The position numbers were made by a program, and so were the translations under genes. A stretch of DNA of 64,000 bases from Desulfosarcina alkanivorans (GTDB lineage: Bacteria; Desulfobacterota; Desulfobacteria; Desulfobacterales; Desulfosarcinaceae): positions 6,448,001 to 6,512,000 of the forward strand of contig NZ_AP021874.1 in NCBI RefSeq assembly GCF_009688945.1, in the 5' to 3' direction. Positions 61,269 through 64,000 of the stretch are shown here, in pieces. How positions within the stretch are numbered: the first letter of the stretch is position 1; every line of letters begins with the position of its first letter. The notes beneath the pieces are model-generated. The model searched no databases and was not told the DNA's origin. It was given only the letters and a program-made list of their open reading frames with translations.

Positions 61269-62879
61269 ATGGCACCATTGCTTGAGATGAAAAATATCGT
61301 GATCGACGGTTTGACCGGCGAGTCCTGGGAACCCATTATCAAGGGCCTCGACCTGACCCTCAACAAGGGCGAGGTCCTCGGCCTCATCGGCGAGTCCGGT
61401 GCGGGAAAATCCACCCTGGGGCTGGCCTCCATGGGGTATACCCGCCAGGGATGCCGCATCACATCCGGGTCCATTGTTTTCGACGGCCAGGAGCTCTTCG
61501 GCGCACCGGAATCACAGATGCGCGATATCCGCGGCGCACGCATTGCTTACGTGGCCCAGAGCGCCGCCGCGTCGTTCAATCCGGCCCATCGCCTCATCTG
61601 GCAGTATGCCGAAGGCCCAGTGCAGCATGGGCTGATGCGTGTGGCCGAGGCCGAAGAAAAGGCCATCGCCACATACGAACAGCTGCTGCTGCCCGATCCA
61701 GAAAACATCGGCTACCGTTTCCCGCACCAGGTTTCCGGCGGACAATTGCAGCGGGCCATGGTGGCCATGGCCATGAGCTGCCAGCCGGATATCATCATCT
61801 TCGACGAGCCCACCACGGCCCTGGACGTGACCACCCAGATCGAGGTGCTGGCGGCCATCAAGGAGATCACCCGCCGGTTCAACACGGCCGCCATCTACAT
61901 TACCCATGACCTGGCCGTGGTCGCCCAACTGGCCGACCGCATCATGGTGCTGCGCTACGGGGAACTGGTGGAAGAGAACGACGCCCGCGAGATGCTGGCC
62001 CACCCTCGGGAAACCTATACCCGCGATCTGCTGGCGGTGCGTTCCTTTAAAAAGGGAAAAAACGATGCGCAGATGGAAAAAGACGTGATCCTTGAAGTCG
62101 AGGACGTCACGGCCAGTTATAACGGCACGGGCAATGTGCTCGAAGATATCGACCTGAAGATCCGACGCGGTCGGACCGTGGCACTGGTGGGGGAATCGGG
62201 CAGCGGCAAATCGACCCTGGCGCGGGTGATCACCGGGTTGTTGCCGCCGCTTCAGGGGCGCGTGGTGTTCAAGGGAGAGGCGCTGCCCGCAGCCCTCAAA
62301 TCCAGGAAGCGAAAGGACCTGCAGCGGCTGCAGATGATTTATCAGATGCCCGACACGGCCTTGAACCCGCGCCAGAAGATCCGCAAAATCATCGGACGGC
62401 CGCTTAAATTCTACTTCAACTACGGCCGGAAGCAGCAGGAAGCGCGTATACTGGAACTGCTGGAGCAGATTGAACTGCCGGCGGACTACATCGACCGCTA
62501 TCCCACCGAGCTTTCCGGCGGCGAAAAACAGCGTATCTGCATCGCCCGCGCCCTGGCCGCCCGCCCGGACCTGATTATTTGCGACGAAGTGACCTCGGCC
62601 CTGGACCAGCTGGTGGCCGAAGGGATATTGAAGCTGCTGCTCGACCTGCAGCGCAAGCTGCAGGTCTCCTACCTGTTCATCACCCACGACCTGGCAACGG
62701 TCAAAGCGATCAGTGACGAGATCGTGGTCATGCTCAATGGCCGCATCGTCGAAAAGGGGTCCAAGCAGGAGATCCTCAAACCCCCCCACCATGAATACAC
62801 CGAACTGCTGCTTTCTTCCGTCCCGGAAATGGACCCGGAATGGCTGGACAATTTACTGGAAGAACGAGAGGTGGCCTGA
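61269..62879 (+). CDS. Fused double ABC ATPase (DppD-DppF type)
   Basis: 536 residues with two complete ATPase domains. Domain 1 (about 1-265): GESGAGKST, VSGGQLQRAMVAMAM, IIIFDEPTTALD and THDLAV. Domain 2 (about 275-530): GESGSGKST, LSGGEKQRICIARALAARPDLIICDEVTSALD and THDLAT. In most bacteria these are separate DppD and DppF proteins; here one chain gives both. Start at 61269, with GAAGAAGAGAG upstream. Last gene of the importer. Confidence 0.93.
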   Translation: MAPLLEMKNIVIDGLTGESWEPIIKGLDLTLNKGEVLGLIGESGAGKSTLGLASMGYTRQGCRITSGSIVFDGQELFGAPESQMRDIRGARIAYVAQSAAASFNPAHRLIWQYAEGPVQHGLMRVAEAEEKAIATYEQLLLPDPENIGYRFPHQVSGGQLQRAMVAMAMSCQPDIIIFDEPTTALDVTTQIEVLAAIKEITRRFNTAAIYITHDLAVVAQLADRIMVLRYGELVEENDAREMLAHPRETYTRDLLAVRSFKKGKNDAQMEKDVILEVEDVTASYNGTGNVLEDIDLKIRRGRTVALVGESGSGKSTLARVITGLLPPLQGRVVFKGEALPAALKSRKRKDLQRLQMIYQMPDTALNPRQKIRKIIGRPLKFYFNYGRKQQEARILELLEQIELPADYIDRYPTELSGGEKQRICIARALAARPDLIICDEVTSALDQLVAEGILKLLLDLQRKLQVSYLFITHDLATVKAISDEIVVMLNGRIVEKGSKQEILKPPHHEYTELLLSSVPEMDPEWLDNLLEEREVA

Positions 62880-63089
62880 CGCGGCATACCTTTGCCCGCA
62901 GGTCTTCGCTCCGTCGCTGGATGTTGACGCCCGATTTTTGGCGGACATTCCGGTTAAGGGGTGGCAAGACCTTTTTTTTCTAACCCCCCGGGAGGTAAAC
63001 CGCACAGGGCGCCTTGTTGCGCGGTGGCGATATGCCTTATGGCGGGTATGGCTGCGGGCGCCTGTATTACCTCAATTCTCTGGGAGTAC

Positions 63090-63602
63090 ATGAATATGAC
63101 CCTGTTGCTGGGGATTTCGGGGATGGCGCTTTTGCTGTTTGGCTGGAAATTGTTTTGGCTGTTTGTGGGCGTGGCCGGTTTCACCGTCGGCCTGCAGACG
63201 GCGCCATGGATTCTCGGACCGCAACCCCTCTGGATACTCTGGGCGGCGGGGCTGATCTGCGGGCTCATCGGTGCGGTCCTGGCTCTTTTTTTTCAGCATG
63301 TTGCCATCGCCGTTGGGGGTTTTGTGGCCGGCAGCACCATCGCGTTTCGCCTGATGCTGATGCTGGGGCATGATCCCGGCGCAGTGATCCTCCTGACCGG
63401 AGGCGTCCTCGGAGCGGTGGCCCTCTACCTGCTTTTTGACTGGGCCCTGATTGTTCTTTCATCGATGGTCGGGGCGACTTTAATCCTTGAGGCGCTGGGC
63501 CGGCAGATCCCTTATGCACCGGTCCTGCTCTCAGTCGCCATTGTTGCCGGTGTGGTCTTCCAGGTCAGGCTATTGATGACTTCACGGCCGGCGGGGCGTT
63601 GA
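63090..63602 (+). CDS. Small multi-span membrane protein (DUF4203/TMEM198-like)
   Basis: 170 residues with about six to seven hydrophobic segments rich in Gly, Ala and Val, for example GISGMALLLFGWKLFWLFVGVAGFTVG and AVALYLLFDWALIVLSSMVGA. Start at 63090 with GGGAG 4 bp upstream; the frame is open to 62961. No catalytic motif. The glycine-patterned helices resemble DUF4203-type proteins of unknown function. It may belong with the adjacent convergent potassium-type gene, but nothing proves this. Confidence 0.75.
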   Translation: MNMTLLLGISGMALLLFGWKLFWLFVGVAGFTVGLQTAPWILGPQPLWILWAAGLICGLIGAVLALFFQHVAIAVGGFVAGSTIAFRLMLMLGHDPGAVILLTGGVLGAVALYLLFDWALIVLSSMVGATLILEALGRQIPYAPVLLSVAIVAGVVFQVRLLMTSRPAGR

Positions 63603-63644
63603 TGTCCATTGCGAGTGAGCCCCGATGGCGTAAAACCTATTCCA

Positions 63645-64000
63645 TTATGCCTTTAATCCCGCCAGCGCATGGTCCGGCCCCAGCATGACGAGCACGTCGC
63701 TGTCTTTGACGACGAAGCGGCCGGTGGGGATCATGACCACGTTTTCGGGGCCCATCTCCTTGACCGCCACCACCTGGATTCCATGCCGGTTGATCAGATC
63801 CAGTTCGATCAGGGTCTTGCCGATAAAACCGGTGGGGGGCGCCAGTTCAACGATGCTGTATCCTTCCATGAAGGGCAGGTAATCCAGAACATTGGGGTTG
63901 TCCAGGCGCTGGGCCGCGGCCAGGGCCAGATCCTTTTCGGGGAAATAGATGTCGTCGGCCCCGATTTTCCGCAGAATGCGGCCGTGGGCTTCGCTCACCG
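63645..64000 (-). CDS. TrkA/KtrA-type potassium uptake regulatory protein, 5' part outside the window
   Basis: C-terminal 118 residues of an RCK protein. SEAHGRILRKIGADDIYFPEKDLALAAAQRL is the end of the RCK-N domain. The TrkA-C domain follows, with YSIVELAPPTGFIGKTLIELDLINRHGIQVVAV and GRFVVKDSDVLVMLG. These proteins gate Trk/Ktr potassium channels in response to nucleotides. The frame runs past 64000, so the N-terminal NAD-binding half is not visible. Confidence 0.87.
   Translation of the reverse strand, partial: VSEAHGRILRKIGADDIYFPEKDLALAAAQRLDNPNVLDYLPFMEGYSIVELAPPTGFIGKTLIELDLINRHGIQVVAVKEMGPENVVMIPTGRFVVKDSDVLVMLGPDHALAGLKA

Overview
The window reads as a chromosome segment of an anaerobic, GC-rich (about 60%) deltaproteobacterium (Desulfobacterota), most like Desulfosarcina/Desulfococcus-type sulfate reducers. 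This placement is an inference from gene content: a glutaconyl-CoA decarboxylase-type carboxyltransferase, a tungsten aldehyde:ferredoxin oxidoreductase, non-pyrrolysine MttB with its corrinoid protein, two ETF pairs and an ETF:menaquinone-type Fe-S membrane oxidoreductase. No rRNA, tRNA, CRISPR array, insertion sequence or phage gene was recognised.

Layout. (1) 1-3.0 kb, minus strand: a three-subunit molybdenum hydroxylase (xanthine dehydrogenase family), its large subunit cut by the window edge. (2) 3.3-12.5 kb: a PP-loop RNA-thiolation-type protein, rlmN, then a housekeeping operon ffh-rpsP-khpA-rimM-trmD-RNA methyltransferase-rplS-rnhB-yraN-rsmI-phosphopantetheinyl transferase. (3) 12.5-19.5 kb, minus strand: a gcdA-like carboxyltransferase, a small STAS-like protein, and a tight etfB-etfA-cNMP/CBS/DUF294-exonuclease operon. 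(4) 19.7-53 kb: a methylated-amine (betaine) catabolic island. It holds an amine oxidoreductase, a heterotetrameric sarcosine oxidase-like operon (soxBDAG order), RpiR and GntR regulators, two sigma-54 activators, a BCCT betaine transporter, a poly-Fe-S ferredoxin with an AOR, another DAO-family flavoprotein, MttB-like methyltransferase plus corrinoid protein, a complete branched-chain-type ABC importer, a dimethylglycine dehydrogenase-like flavoprotein, a second ETF pair and an EMO-like membrane Fe-S protein. (5) 53-64 kb: YbaK-type deacylase, a secreted unknown, MarR plus MATE exporter, a Tat-exported oligopeptide-type ABC system, a small membrane protein and a partial TrkA-type protein.

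How the genes may work together (inference). Glycine betaine enters through BCCT or the ABC importer. MttB/corrinoid protein remove the first methyl group. Dimethylglycine and sarcosine are then demethylated by the 805-residue flavoprotein and the Sox complex, with electrons passing through ETF to the membrane Fe-S protein and menaquinone. Formaldehyde or methylene-THF released on the way could be handled by the GcvT-like domains or by the AOR/ferredoxin pair.

Non-coding structure is a notable feature. Six copies of a ~125-bp near-palindromic element lie between genes at 19-61 kb, and three of them are inside apparent operons. Their outer stems differ in sequence but stay complementary. A matched pair of perfect inverted repeats (ATATATT-N3-AATATAT) precedes both the BCCT transporter and the GntR regulator, suggesting a shared operator. 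RpiR-, MarR- and gcdA-associated palindromes and several sigma-54-like promoters are also reported. All functional assignments come from reading motifs by eye; no database search was run.
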